This document shows, in pieces, positions 1-9,023 of a DNA stretch of 64,000 nt (the stretch's first letter is position 1; every line of letters starts with the position of its first letter). The stretch spans positions 868,001-932,000 of the forward strand of contig NZ_CP159834.1 of the NCBI RefSeq assembly GCF_047730165.1, in the 5' to 3' direction. The notes under the pieces are model-generated. The model worked only from the letters and a program-made list of their open reading frames with translations. It was not told where the DNA came from and ran no database searches. This DNA is from Patiriisocius sp047730165. GTDB lineage: Bacteria; Bacteroidota; Bacteroidia; Flavobacteriales; Flavobacteriaceae. The position numbers and the translations under genes were made by a program.

Positions 1-1293
1 GAGATAGTAACTCAAGCAGATAGTTTCATGGTCTCATCCCTAGAAACCATTACTATTTCGGTATTAAATAACGATACCAATGTGCCAGAAGAAGGAATTT
101 TGTCTTTTAACGCAGCTTCAAATGGCGTTGTTTCAAAAAACGATCAAGGTACTCCGGCAGATGTAAGAGATGATTCTTTCACCTATGACCCCGACAATGA
201 TTTTGATGGAGTTGATACTTTTCAATATACTATTTGCAACGAGTTAGGGAGTGGTTGTAAAACTGAAACAGTAACTATCACAGTCGCAATAGCGTCTCCT
301 ATCCGTGTTGATTTAGTTCGTTTCCCATATGACACCCTTTCTTCTTATGGGTTTTTCTCAGATAACCTAAGCGCATTTAATCCGGTTTTCGGGCTTTTAC
401 CTTTCGAACCAATTACGCCTCTTTTTACCAACTATGCAAAAAAAGCGCGTTTTGTGTATGTTCCTGAAGGGAGCAAAGCAACTTATAATGGTGATGGTAA
501 TTCATTAAGTTTTCCCGTGGGAAGTTCACTTGTAAAAGTATTTTATTACGATAATGTATTGCCTGAAAATCAACGCCACATTATTGAAACTAGAGTTATG
601 GTTAAAAAGTCTTCTGGATGGGAATTTGCAGAATATATTTGGAATGAGGAACAAACTGAAGCTTTTCTTGATGAATCCGGTAATGGTGGTTTTACACAGG
701 TAGAATGGATTCAAGACGGAGAAGAAAGATTTGTTAATTATAGAATCCCAGCACAAACACAATGTATTGTCTGTCACACGAATGACCTGGTTACCATCCC
801 ATTAGGGATTAAGCCACAGAACATTAATTCTAATTATGCATATGAGTCTGGCACGGCAAATCAACTAGACAAGCTTATTGAAGAAGGGTTTCTTGAAGAT
901 GCGCTACCGTCAACTATTAACACCGTGGTAGACTGGGAAGATATTAATGAATCACTTTTAGATAGATCAAGAGCATATCTAGATATTAACTGCGGAAATT
1001 GCCACTCCGCTGGTGGTCAAGCCGATTATAGATCATTGAGACTGCTTTACAATGACACTGACAACAACTCCGATAACTTGGGAATCTGCATTGATGCAGA
1101 CACAGAAATTCCTGGGTTTCCCGGCACTAAACTATTTGCACCAGGAGACGCTGCAAATTCTATAAATCTATATAGAATGGAAATAGTGGATAGCCAGTTT
1201 ACAATGCCTCAGTTTGGCCGCAATCTATCTCACGACGAGGGATTACAACTTATTGAGGAATGGATAAATTCTTTAAATACAACATGTGATTAA
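1..1293 (+). CDS. Diheme c-type cytochrome-like secreted protein (5' partial)
   Basis: The reading frame is open from base 1, so the true start lies upstream; the first ATG (28) is internal. What remains begins in an Ig/cadherin-like beta-sandwich segment and continues into a region with two CxxCH haem c motifs, CIVCH at 763-777 and CGNCH at 991-1005. It is a close paralog of the protein at 3010-4383 over its whole length, sharing for example the YIWNEEQTEAFLD block. The C-terminal layout (CxxCH, about 75 residues, CxxCH, then a MPQFGR-type segment) resembles the SO_2930/HNE_0200-type diheme family. Likely periplasmic or cell-surface electron carrier; substrate unknown. Family assignment is from memory of the motif pattern, not a search. 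Confidence 0.8.
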   Translation, partial: EIVTQADSFMVSSLETITISVLNNDTNVPEEGILSFNAASNGVVSKNDQGTPADVRDDSFTYDPDNDFDGVDTFQYTICNELGSGCKTETVTITVAIASPIRVDLVRFPYDTLSSYGFFSDNLSAFNPVFGLLPFEPITPLFTNYAKKARFVYVPEGSKATYNGDGNSLSFPVGSSLVKVFYYDNVLPENQRHIIETRVMVKKSSGWEFAEYIWNEEQTEAFLDESGNGGFTQVEWIQDGEERFVNYRIPAQTQCIVCHTNDLVTIPLGIKPQNINSNYAYESGTANQLDKLIEEGFLEDALPSTINTVVDWEDINESLLDRSRAYLDINCGNCHSAGGQADYRSLRLLYNDTDNNSDNLGICIDADTEIPGFPGTKLFAPGDAANSINLYRMEIVDSQFTMPQFGRNLSHDEGLQLIEEWINSLNTTCD

Positions 1294-1307
1294 CTAAAAA
1301 TACTATT

Positions 1308-2942
1308 ATGAAAAAAAACCTACTTCTTTTTACGCTTTTGGTTGCTGGAATAGCCAACGCCCAAATAACATTTACAACCCAATCTATTGGCACAAACCAT
1401 AGTGACAGGGGTATTGTAGATATGAATGGAGATCATCTAGATGATGTCATTTCTGTTTCTGCAAATACAGTACAAATCTTTTACCAAAATGATGGTGGTG
1501 GCTTTACAGAGGCGAACATAAGTACACCCACGGCAGATTACACTCCTTCTTGGAGTCTAGCTGCTGGAGATTATGATGGCAATGGTCTTACAGACCTTTT
1601 ATACGGAGGTGGACAAGGGGTAACTTTTATGAAAGCAATGGATAGCAATACAGGTGACAGCAATCCTATTGATGGATTTATTGAAGATTCTGGAAGTGAA
1701 TATGTATTCTCTCAGCGTTCAAATTTTATTGACATTAACAATGACGGTCATTTAGACGCTTTTGTCTGTCACGATGTTGAGCCTAATGTGTATTATATAA
1801 ATGATGGGAATGGAAATTTCACCTTCAATCAAGGTGGCTTAGGTGATTATTCTTCTGGTGGGCATTATGGATCTGTTTGGGTTGATTTTGACAACGACAG
1901 AGACATCGATATGTTTATCGCAAAATGTGGAGGAGAATCTGCGCGTCGCGATAATGAGATGCACAGAAATAATGGTGACGGGACTTATACAGAAATAGGC
2001 GCAGACTTGGGCCTTGAAGATGACATGTCTACCTGGTCAAGTGCTTGGGCAGATTATGATAATGATGGCGATATGGATGCCTGGGTTGGAGCTAGTACTT
2101 TAGATCAAGGATTTCACAGGTTAATGAGAAATAATGGTAATGGTACTTTTACTGACGTCATCACAGGGTCTGGACTAGAAAGCTTTATCAATACAAACAT
2201 TGAAAACCAAACATACGACTTTGACAATGATGGGCATACAGACATTATTTCTTCTGGTTCTATATTATACGGAAACGGAGACATGACTTTTACTATTCAA
2301 GGAGATGCTCCTTATAATGGTGGTTTTGGAGATGTAAATAACGATGGTTTTATTGATGTTATGGGCTTTGGCTTTTTAAGAATCAATGATGGTAATAGTA
2401 ATAATTGGATAAAATTTGCTACAGAAGGAGTGGAGAGCAATTCACAAGGGATTGGTGCTCGTGTAGAGATATTAACAGCCTCTGGAGCTCAAATAAGAGA
2501 TGTGCGTAGCGGTGAAGGTTTTGGAAACATGAGCTCTTTAAACAGTCATTTTGGTTTAGGAACGGACGATGCTGTAGAATCTGTGACTGTATACTGGCCA
2601 TCAGGGACTATAGATATATTTGAAGATCTTGACATTAATCAAATGCACGTACTTCAAGAAGGAGATGGTGTTTTAGGTATTAATGATGCTATAGTAGCAA
2701 ATCTTATTCTGTATCCTAACCCTACAACAGACTTCTTAAACATCTCAGAAGATATCAATTTTGATGAACCTATTTACACTGTTTTTGATGCAGCAGGTAG
2801 AAGAGTAATGCACGGTAGACTAAACGACTCCCGGATAGATGTTTCTTCTCTAGCTAACGGAAACTATTTTTTACGTCTTATAAATAACAGTAGAAGACTA
2901 GACAGAAGTAAAATAAAGACTCAAAAATTTACGAAGAGATAA
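1308..2942 (+). CDS. FG-GAP/VCBS repeat protein with UnbV (ASPIC) domain and T9SS sorting tail
   Basis: 544-residue secreted protein. A signal peptide (MKKNLLLFTLLVAGIANAQ) is followed by several FG-GAP/VCBS repeats marked by calcium-binding-like D-x-D-x-DG motifs (DMNGDHLDD, DYDGNGLTD, DINNDGHLD, DFDNDRDID, DYDNDGDMD, DFDNDGHTD). An UnbV/ASPIC domain follows at about residues 365-450 (GIGARVEILTASG ... HFGLG). The last 80 residues are a type A type IX secretion sorting domain starting near LYPNPTTDFLNIS, so the protein is probably exported through T9SS and anchored or released at the surface. It starts 14 bp after the upstream cytochrome-like gene and is probably co-transcribed with it. Such beta-propellers usually bind or display; the ligand is unknown. 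Confidence 0.9.
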   Translation: MKKNLLLFTLLVAGIANAQITFTTQSIGTNHSDRGIVDMNGDHLDDVISVSANTVQIFYQNDGGGFTEANISTPTADYTPSWSLAAGDYDGNGLTDLLYGGGQGVTFMKAMDSNTGDSNPIDGFIEDSGSEYVFSQRSNFIDINNDGHLDAFVCHDVEPNVYYINDGNGNFTFNQGGLGDYSSGGHYGSVWVDFDNDRDIDMFIAKCGGESARRDNEMHRNNGDGTYTEIGADLGLEDDMSTWSSAWADYDNDGDMDAWVGASTLDQGFHRLMRNNGNGTFTDVITGSGLESFINTNIENQTYDFDNDGHTDIISSGSILYGNGDMTFTIQGDAPYNGGFGDVNNDGFIDVMGFGFLRINDGNSNNWIKFATEGVESNSQGIGARVEILTASGAQIRDVRSGEGFGNMSSLNSHFGLGTDDAVESVTVYWPSGTIDIFEDLDINQMHVLQEGDGVLGINDAIVANLILYPNPTTDFLNISEDINFDEPIYTVFDAAGRRVMHGRLNDSRIDVSSLANGNYFLRLINNSRRLDRSKIKTQKFTKR

Positions 2943-2961
2943 AAAGATTATTAAATACAAT

Positions 2962-2998
2962 AAAGCACCATTAAGTGAAGCTTAATGGTGCTTTATTT
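2962..2998 (+). terminator. Rho-independent terminator after the FG-GAP gene
   Basis: Perfect 14-bp stem (2962-2975 with 2981-2994) around a 5-nt loop, followed by an AT-rich tail TATTTTA. It sits 19 bp after the stop codon and separates the FG-GAP gene from the second cytochrome-like gene. Confidence 0.8.
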
Positions 2999-3009
2999 TA
3001 CTCACATTT

Positions 3010-4383
3010 ATGAAATATTATCACTATTGGATGTTAACTCTTGGCGCTTTACTTCTCTTTGTGAGTTGTAAAAATGATGACGACGTGTATGTCATATTGC
3101 CCATAGAAACTACAGCTGATGTTGCTCAAGTTATCCAGGGAGAAATGGTGGCCCTCTTAGTTTTAGTAAATGATATAAACATAGAAGAAGAAGCTTTGTT
3201 GTCTTTTTCTACGCCAAGTACGGGCACTGCGTCCATCGATACCTTTAACACAATGTCTGTTCTTGATGATGCCATCCTATATAGCGCTCCCGAAGATTTT
3301 ATAGGAGACGTTTCATTTACGTATACTATTTGTAATACGGCACAGTCGTGTAAAAAAGAGTTGATTACCATCACTGTCGTTCCATCAAGTCAAGTTAATT
3401 TTGATCCTTCTATAGAACCTTTCTTGATCTTATCCAGCTATAATTTTTTTGCAGGAGACATCAAGTCTTTGACCCCAAATCCTAGGGTGCTACCCTACAA
3501 ACCCATAAGTTCGCTTTTCTCAGATTATGCGCTTAAAAAGCGTTTTGTCTGGATGCCCGATGGCGTTAAAGCCTCATACAACGGTGATGGAGAGCCCTTA
3601 GATTTCCCTGTGGGCACCGTTTTAATTAAGAATTTTTACTACGAAAATGTCCTGCCTTCAAATGACACGCGTATCATTGAAACCAGGTTATTGTACAAGA
3701 CAGATACGGGGTATAAATTTGCCGAATATATCTGGAACGAGGAACAAACAGAAGCTTTTCTAGATGTAGAAGGTGATGGCGGCTTTACCGACGTCACGTG
3801 GCTCCAAGATGGAGAAAAAAGAACAGTAACCTATAGAACGCCTGCTGGCTCTGAATGCTTTACGTGTCATAAAAGTAATGCAGAAAATGCTCCTATCGGG
3901 CTTAAACCGCAAAGCCTCAATAGCGAGTATCCCTATCCTGAAGCAACACAAAACCAATTGAGCAAGTTTATTGACATTGGGTATCTAGAGGACAACCTGC
4001 CTCCAAACATAACGACGGTCATTGATTACACAGATGAAACTCAGACACTCGATTTACGGGTGCGCTCATACCTCGATATTAATTGTGCTAGCTGCCACCA
4101 GGATGAAGGACATTGTAATTATAGAAGTATGCGTTTTGCTTTTGATGAAAACGAAACGCTCGAAAACAGAGGAGTTTGTGTAGATCCTGATGATTTTTTT
4201 CCAGAATTAGAAGCTCAAAAAATCGTAAAACCGGGTGACCCAGAAAACTCCGTTTTGTTTGTTCGGTTAAGTACTAATGAACAAAACCGAAGAATGCCAC
4301 TCTTAGGCAGAAACAGTCTTCATATAGAAGGAATCGAACTATTGGAGCAATGGATCATAGCGCTCGCAGAAACTTGCGACTAA
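3010..4383 (+). CDS. Diheme c-type cytochrome-like lipoprotein
   Basis: 457 residues. The N-terminus MKYYHYWMLTLGALLLFVSC is a lipoprotein signal with the lipobox cysteine at residue 20. A beta-sandwich Ig/cadherin-like segment (about residues 30-130) carries paired cysteines (ICNTAQSCKK). The rest holds two haem c motifs, CFTCH starting at residue 283 and CASCH at residue 359. It is paralogous to the protein at 1-1293 and keeps the same spacing and the NSxxxxxR-x-MPxxGR-like end. It is probably exported and tethered in the envelope as an electron carrier or haem-dependent oxidase component. The pair flanking an FG-GAP/UnbV protein suggests a shared surface assembly; this is inference. Confidence 0.82.
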   Translation: MKYYHYWMLTLGALLLFVSCKNDDDVYVILPIETTADVAQVIQGEMVALLVLVNDINIEEEALLSFSTPSTGTASIDTFNTMSVLDDAILYSAPEDFIGDVSFTYTICNTAQSCKKELITITVVPSSQVNFDPSIEPFLILSSYNFFAGDIKSLTPNPRVLPYKPISSLFSDYALKKRFVWMPDGVKASYNGDGEPLDFPVGTVLIKNFYYENVLPSNDTRIIETRLLYKTDTGYKFAEYIWNEEQTEAFLDVEGDGGFTDVTWLQDGEKRTVTYRTPAGSECFTCHKSNAENAPIGLKPQSLNSEYPYPEATQNQLSKFIDIGYLEDNLPPNITTVIDYTDETQTLDLRVRSYLDINCASCHQDEGHCNYRSMRFAFDENETLENRGVCVDPDDFFPELEAQKIVKPGDPENSVLFVRLSTNEQNRRMPLLGRNSLHIEGIELLEQWIIALAETCD

Positions 4384-4449
4384 GGGTTAAGTTTATTAAT
4401 TTAACGTATTCATTGTTGTATTCATAAAATTATATAGTTATTTTTTTCA

Positions 4450-4457
4450 TATCTTTA
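4450..4457 (+). promoter_or_regulatory. Probable -7 promoter element of the DoxX-like gene
   Basis: TATCTTTA, one base from the Bacteroidota consensus TAnnTTTG, lies 28 bp before the ATG at 4485. A TTG near 4416 could serve as the -33 element but the spacing is long. Confidence 0.4.
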
Positions 4458-4484
4458 GATAATACTAACTAAAACCATCACTTT

Positions 4485-4859
4485 ATGAATTCAACTTTTA
4501 CTAACATCCTCAGAATTATTTTAGGGCTTGCTCTCGTCGTATTTGGCTTCAATAAATTTCTTGAGTTTTTCCCTACACCAGAAATGGCTCGAGCTGGAGC
4601 TAATTTTATAGAATCATTAGAGAGTAGTGGTTATATATTGTACGCTGTTGCGATATTAGAAATAATTGTTGGACTCCTTTTATTAATAAAAAAATGGGTT
4701 CCTTTTGCTTTAATACTACTGGTGCCTATTTCGGTCAACATACTATTTTTTCACCTTTTCTTAGACGTTTCAGGACTTGCCGTGGCTATTGCTATTGTCG
4801 CTATAAATATTATTCTTATTTATAAATTCTGGAAATCTTATCGTCCTTTGTTTCAGTAG
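4485..4859 (+). CDS. DoxX-like small integral membrane protein
   Basis: 124 residues with four predicted transmembrane helices and little else. The layout (RIILGLALVVFGFNKF..., then a helix-rich ILEIIVGLLLLIKKWVPFALILL) fits the DoxX/DoxD-like superfamily, which includes small quinone-associated or redox-stress membrane proteins. It stands alone: the upstream gene ends 100 bp earlier and a strong terminator follows. Its function cannot be told from sequence. Family call is moderately sure, the specific role unknown. Confidence 0.7.
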   Translation: MNSTFTNILRIILGLALVVFGFNKFLEFFPTPEMARAGANFIESLESSGYILYAVAILEIIVGLLLLIKKWVPFALILLVPISVNILFFHLFLDVSGLAVAIAIVAINIILIYKFWKSYRPLFQ

Positions 4860-4883
4860 TCTTTGAGAAGAACAAGAACCATT

Positions 4884-4917
4884 AACAGTGCTTTCTAGAT
4901 AAGAAAGCGCTGTTTTT
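4884..4917 (+). terminator. Rho-independent terminator
   Basis: 13-bp stem (4884-4896 with 4902-4914, one G-U pair), 5-nt loop, followed by a T-rich tail. Ends the DoxX-like transcript. Confidence 0.8.
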
Positions 4918-4946
4918 GTTATATTTACATTCCTTAATTAAAAACT

Positions 4947-7115
4947 ATGAAAACATTTAAAATTGTATTTGCTCTAGCTCTTTTTGCGGGATTTACAGCA
5001 TGTGAAGAAGAAATGAAAAGAGAAAAAATAGACATTACGTACCCAGCTACAACGAAGGTAGACACAGTAACTAATTACTTTGGCACAGATGTAAGAGATC
5101 CGTATAGATGGCTGGAAGACGATATGAGTGAAGAAACAGGAGCGTGGGTAACGGCTCAAAATAAAACCACTTTTGGGTATCTTGATAACATCCCCTTTAG
5201 AGAGGAACTTAAAGAACGTCTCACTTCTTTATGGAATTACGAAAAAGTAGGTTCGCCATTTAAAGAGGGTGATTATACCTATTACTATAAAAATGACGGA
5301 CTACAAAATCAATACGTTGTTTACCGTTACAAAACAGGTGATGACCCTGATACGGCAACGGTATTTTTAGACCCAAATACGTTTAATGAAGAAGGAACCA
5401 TATCGCTAGGCGGATTAAGCTTTAGTGATAATGGTGCAATGGCCGCCTATAGTATTTCTGAAGGTGGAAGCGACTGGCGTAAAGTGCTGGTGATGGAAAC
5501 TAAAGGTCGTACGGTTGTAGAAGACACAATCGCGGACGTTAAATTTAGCGGTGTCTCTTGGAAAGGAAATGAAGGTTTCTATTATTCTAGTTATGATAAG
5601 CCCAAGGGAAGTGAACTTTCTGCAAAGACAGATCAGCATAAATTATACTACCATAAACTGGGGACGAAGCAGCAAGAAGATAAGATTATATTTGGTGGAA
5701 CTCCAGCAGAAAAACACAGATATGTAGGTGGAGGAACCACAGAAGACAATAAATTCTTAGTAGTAACGGCAAGTGTTTCTACTTCGGGAAATAAACTTTT
5801 TATTAAAGATCTAACTAAGCCAGACAGTAAATTTACTACCGTACTAGATCATACGGATAGTGACACCAATGTGATGTATAATGAGGGGTCACAGTTGTTT
5901 TTAGTAACGAATCTCAATGCGCCTAACAAAAAAATTGTCACAGTAGATGCTGCAAATCCAAATCCAGAAAACTGGATAGACGTTGTGCCAGAAACCGAGA
6001 ATGTGCTCAACGCAGGCTCGGGTGGCGGATACATTTTTGCAAACTATATGGTAGATGCCCTTAGTAACATAAAGCAATATGATTTTAAAGGTACCTTGGT
6101 TAGAGAAATCAAACTTCCGGGCCTTGGTTCTGCAGGTGGCTTTGGCGCTAAGAAAGAAGAAAAAGAACTCTATTACTCTTTCACAAATTATGTGACTCCA
6201 GGAAGCAGCTATAAATTTGATATAGAAAGTGGAGAAAGTGAACTCTACGTAAAACCTGATATTGACTTTAACTCTGACAACTACGAGAGCAGGCAAGTAT
6301 TTTATGCATCTAAGGATGGAACAAAAATCCCGATGGTAATTACCTGTAAAAAAGGAATAGACCTCAACGGTAAAAACCCAACCATCCTTTATGGATATGG
6401 CGGGTTTAATATTAGTTTGACTCCGAGCTTTAGTATTGCAAATGCGGTATGGATGGAGCAAGGTGGCATCTACGCAGTAGCCAACTTAAGAGGCGGTGGT
6501 GAGTACGGCAAAAAATGGCACGATGCAGGAACACAAATGAAAAAGCAAAATGTATTTGATGACTTTATTGCGGCTGCAGAATTCTTAATCGCCAACAAGT
6601 ACACTTCAAGTGATTACCTCGCTGTAAGAGGAGGGTCAAATGGAGGACTTCTAGTAGGGGCAACCATAACGCAGCGTCCAGAATTAATGAAAGTAGCATT
6701 GCCTGCGGTAGGCGTGTTAGATATGTTGCGCTATCATACTTTTACAGCAGGCGCAGGATGGGCTTATGATTATGGCACAGCTGAAGACAGCCCAGAAATG
6801 TTTGATTATTTAAAAGCATATTCTCCTGTCCACAACGTAAAGGCAGGAATAAATTATCCAGCAACCTTAGTAACCACTGGAGATCACGATGATCGTGTCG
6901 TACCGGCGCATAGTTTTAAATTTGCCGCAGAGCTGCAAGAAAAACAAGCTGGAGAAAACCCTGTATTGATACGTATTGAGACCGATGCTGGTCATGGAGC
7001 CGGAACGCCGGTAAGTAAAACCATTGAACAATATGCAGATATTTTTGGATTCACGCTATACAATATGGGCTATAAAGTCCTTCCAGAAAAGCTAAATAAC
7101 GAGGTTAAAAAATAA
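4947..7115 (+). CDS. Prolyl oligopeptidase family (S9A) lipoprotein
   Basis: 722-residue serine peptidase of the prolyl oligopeptidase type, which cleaves short peptides after proline. The N-terminus ends in a lipobox (FTAC, cysteine at residue 19), so it is probably a periplasmic lipoprotein. An N-terminal seven-bladed propeller (about residues 80-430) precedes the alpha/beta hydrolase domain. The catalytic triad is visible: Ser564 in GGSNGGLL, Asp648 in GDHDDRVVP (with the substrate-binding Arg650) and His683 in DAGHGAG. Length matches the family. It lies alone between two terminators; the weak promoter box TATATTTA is at 4920-4927. A second, different S9 peptidase is encoded at 16876-18903. 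Confidence 0.95.
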   Translation: MKTFKIVFALALFAGFTACEEEMKREKIDITYPATTKVDTVTNYFGTDVRDPYRWLEDDMSEETGAWVTAQNKTTFGYLDNIPFREELKERLTSLWNYEKVGSPFKEGDYTYYYKNDGLQNQYVVYRYKTGDDPDTATVFLDPNTFNEEGTISLGGLSFSDNGAMAAYSISEGGSDWRKVLVMETKGRTVVEDTIADVKFSGVSWKGNEGFYYSSYDKPKGSELSAKTDQHKLYYHKLGTKQQEDKIIFGGTPAEKHRYVGGGTTEDNKFLVVTASVSTSGNKLFIKDLTKPDSKFTTVLDHTDSDTNVMYNEGSQLFLVTNLNAPNKKIVTVDAANPNPENWIDVVPETENVLNAGSGGGYIFANYMVDALSNIKQYDFKGTLVREIKLPGLGSAGGFGAKKEEKELYYSFTNYVTPGSSYKFDIESGESELYVKPDIDFNSDNYESRQVFYASKDGTKIPMVITCKKGIDLNGKNPTILYGYGGFNISLTPSFSIANAVWMEQGGIYAVANLRGGGEYGKKWHDAGTQMKKQNVFDDFIAAAEFLIANKYTSSDYLAVRGGSNGGLLVGATITQRPELMKVALPAVGVLDMLRYHTFTAGAGWAYDYGTAEDSPEMFDYLKAYSPVHNVKAGINYPATLVTTGDHDDRVVPAHSFKFAAELQEKQAGENPVLIRIETDAGHGAGTPVSKTIEQYADIFGFTLYNMGYKVLPEKLNNEVKK

Positions 7116-7136
7116 TAATTAATAGTATTAAACCTA

Positions 7137-7167
7137 AAGCGGGACGGAAGCGTTCCGCTTATTTTTT
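7137..7167 (+). terminator. Rho-independent terminator
   Basis: 10-bp stem (7137-7146 with 7151-7160, one G-U), GAAG tetraloop, then ATTTTTTG. It ends the S9A gene and abuts the next start codon at 7175, so the ABC gene may rely partly on readthrough or a promoter within the terminator region. Confidence 0.8.
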
Positions 7168-7174
7168 GACTTTC

Positions 7175-8104
7175 ATGCTAGACATAAACATCGACTCTTT
7201 TGCCTATCCAGACACGGAAAACAAGTCTGTGCTTCAACAGGTTTCATTCACGCTCAAACAAGGAGAGCACCTCGCTGTCTTAGGAGAAAGTGGCTGCGGT
7301 AAATCTACTTTGTTACACCTTATTTACGGCCTAATTAATCTGAGCGATGGATCTATACATCATAACAAGAACAAACTTCTAGGCCCAAAACACAATCTTA
7401 TTCCCGGGGAACCTTTTATGAAATTAGTCGCGCAAGAGCTCGATATTATGCCTTTTATTTCTGTTGCAGAAAACATTGCTTCTCACTTAGATAGAAACGA
7501 CAGAGCAAAAGACGATGCACGCGTAGACGACTTATTAGACGTGGTGCAATTAACGCCTTTTAAGCACGTAAAAGTAAAAAACCTAAGTGGTGGTCAAAAG
7601 CAACGAGTTGCCATAGCAAAAGCACTCGCACAGCAGCCAGAGGTGTTGCTGCTTGACGAACCCTTTAGTAGCATAGACACCTTCTTAAAGAACACCCTAC
7701 GGCGTTCTTTTTTTAACTATACCCGTTCACAAAACATCACCTGTATTATCGCAACCCACGACACTGAAGAAGCGCTTGGCTATACAGACCGTATGCTATT
7801 GCTTCGTGTAGGGAAGACAGAACGTCTTGATACTCCTAAGGCCATTTATGAATCCTTAGAGAACAAATATCAAGCTAGTTTTTTTGGAGAGGTATCTGCT
7901 GTTGGCACTACTACTTATCTGTCCCACCAACTTAAAATAACTGAAGAAAAGACAGCTATTGAAATGGTTGTCATAAAAAGCTATTATTTAGGAGCTTATT
8001 ACTTAATCGAGGGCCTTGCGAAAGGTGAAAAAATGTACGTACACCACAATACGGCGATTATAAAAGACACGCTTATTTATATATCAATTAATGACACTCA
8101 TTGA
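7175..8104 (+). CDS. ABC transporter ATP-binding protein
   Basis: 309 residues from ATG 7175; a TTG at 7166 in the same frame would sit inside the terminator tail and is less likely. Walker A GESGCGKST at residues 37-45, a signature motif LSGGQKQR, Walker B LLLDEP and the H-loop (ATHDTEEAL) are intact, so it should hydrolyse ATP. The order and EEAL H-loop resemble the iron/polyamine/sulfate-importer ATPases. About 75 C-terminal residues form an additional beta-rich segment in the position of a TOBE-type domain. No permease or binding protein is adjacent. The next gene overlaps it by 14 bp and encodes an unrelated small membrane protein, so the transported substrate is unknown. Confidence 0.9.
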   Translation: MLDINIDSFAYPDTENKSVLQQVSFTLKQGEHLAVLGESGCGKSTLLHLIYGLINLSDGSIHHNKNKLLGPKHNLIPGEPFMKLVAQELDIMPFISVAENIASHLDRNDRAKDDARVDDLLDVVQLTPFKHVKVKNLSGGQKQRVAIAKALAQQPEVLLLDEPFSSIDTFLKNTLRRSFFNYTRSQNITCIIATHDTEEALGYTDRMLLLRVGKTERLDTPKAIYESLENKYQASFFGEVSAVGTTTYLSHQLKITEEKTAIEMVVIKSYYLGAYYLIEGLAKGEKMYVHHNTAIIKDTLIYISINDTH

Positions 8105-8507
8105 AATAAGATTATTACTAGATAGTAGTATGGTAGTCCTCATATGGATGATTCAGCTTATTGTGTATCCTAGTTTCAAGTATTGCAACAAAGAACATCT
8201 TGTGGGCTGGCATCAAAAATATAGCAATCGATTAGCGGGAATTGTCATTCCGCTAATGCTGGGACAATTGGTGATTTCTATATACCAACTGTACGCTACT
8301 TTTAATTATGATCGTGTAATTTATGCGCTCTTTGTTTGGACACTCTGGATAAGCACCTTTCTTATTTTCGTTCCACTTCATAAAACAATAGCATCAGGAA
8401 ATAGCACCTCAATTCACCTGAAGCAACTAGTCCGTAAAAATTGGTTAAGAACCAGCTTGTGGAGTTTACTCCTTTTATATTCTTTATATTATAAATTGAG
8501 TATTTAG
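8091..8507 (+). CDS. Small multi-pass membrane protein of unknown function
   Basis: 138 residues with four predicted transmembrane helices (about residues 10-28, 48-68, 77-97 and 115-135) and a short hydrophilic loop with YPSFKYCNKEHLVGWHQKYSNR between the first two. The start overlaps the end of the ABC ATPase gene by 14 bp, which suggests translational coupling. It does not look like an ABC permease: it is too short and has no EAA-type loop. I do not recognise a named family. Small four-helix proteins of this shape are common in Flavobacteriia. Confidence 0.7.
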   Translation: MTLIEIRLLLDSSMVVLIWMIQLIVYPSFKYCNKEHLVGWHQKYSNRLAGIVIPLMLGQLVISIYQLYATFNYDRVIYALFVWTLWISTFLIFVPLHKTIASGNSTSIHLKQLVRKNWLRTSLWSLLLLYSLYYKLSI

Positions 8508-8542
8508 TGGTCTGTTCAATAGAAAGGTAAGAGAAATAGTGC

Positions 8543-9004
8543 TTATTTTATGCTTGTAACCCGGTATTCTTTGTCATTAAAAACAAAGTTGTCTCCTTTT
8601 TTTTTGCCAGAAAGCTGTGCACCAATAGGCGCCTGTAGTGCCACACAGTAGTACACGATTTTACCAATAGTCACTGCCCCGTGAGAAATACTAATAAAAT
8701 AATTTCCGTGATTGGTATGCACAAGGCTCCCAAGACGCGCGTAATCTGTTGCAGTCTTTATGTCTATTTTCGGCAAGAGTCGCTGCAAGTTTTCTAATTC
8801 CATTAATTGCTTCCCTGCATTCTCTCTATCTATCTGCAACATAGCTCTTCCCGTCTCATGTTTGTCTCCAGCGGAACTCTTAGTCTCGTCATTGAGGGAC
8901 TCCACAATATCTGCTATGGCCGTTTGCACTTTTTCATATCGAGTGCGCACATTATTTTTACACGCATCAAGCAAACTAGATTTAATCTCAAGTACTGTCA
9001 TCAT
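8543..9004 (-). CDS. GreA/GreB-family transcription elongation factor-like protein
   Basis: 153 residues if started at the tandem ATGs at 9004/9001. The longer frame to 9070 would overlap the upstream gene. Residues 1-85 are strongly helical with heptad-like spacing, as in the GreA coiled coil. The C-terminal part carries the FKBP-like fold signature of Gre factors (LGSLVHTN..., then APIGAQLSGKKKGDNF matching the SPIGxALLGKKxGD block). Gre factors bind the RNA polymerase secondary channel and stimulate transcript cleavage; Rnk-like relatives only bind. Whether the coiled-coil tip keeps the acidic cleavage residues is unclear, so activity is uncertain. It starts 19 bp after the FAD oxidoreductase gene, probably in one operon. 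Confidence 0.78.
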   Translation of the reverse strand: MMTVLEIKSSLLDACKNNVRTRYEKVQTAIADIVESLNDETKSSAGDKHETGRAMLQIDRENAGKQLMELENLQRLLPKIDIKTATDYARLGSLVHTNHGNYFISISHGAVTIGKIVYYCVALQAPIGAQLSGKKKGDNFVFNDKEYRVTSIK

Positions 9005-9023
9005 GGTATTAAATAAAATTAAG

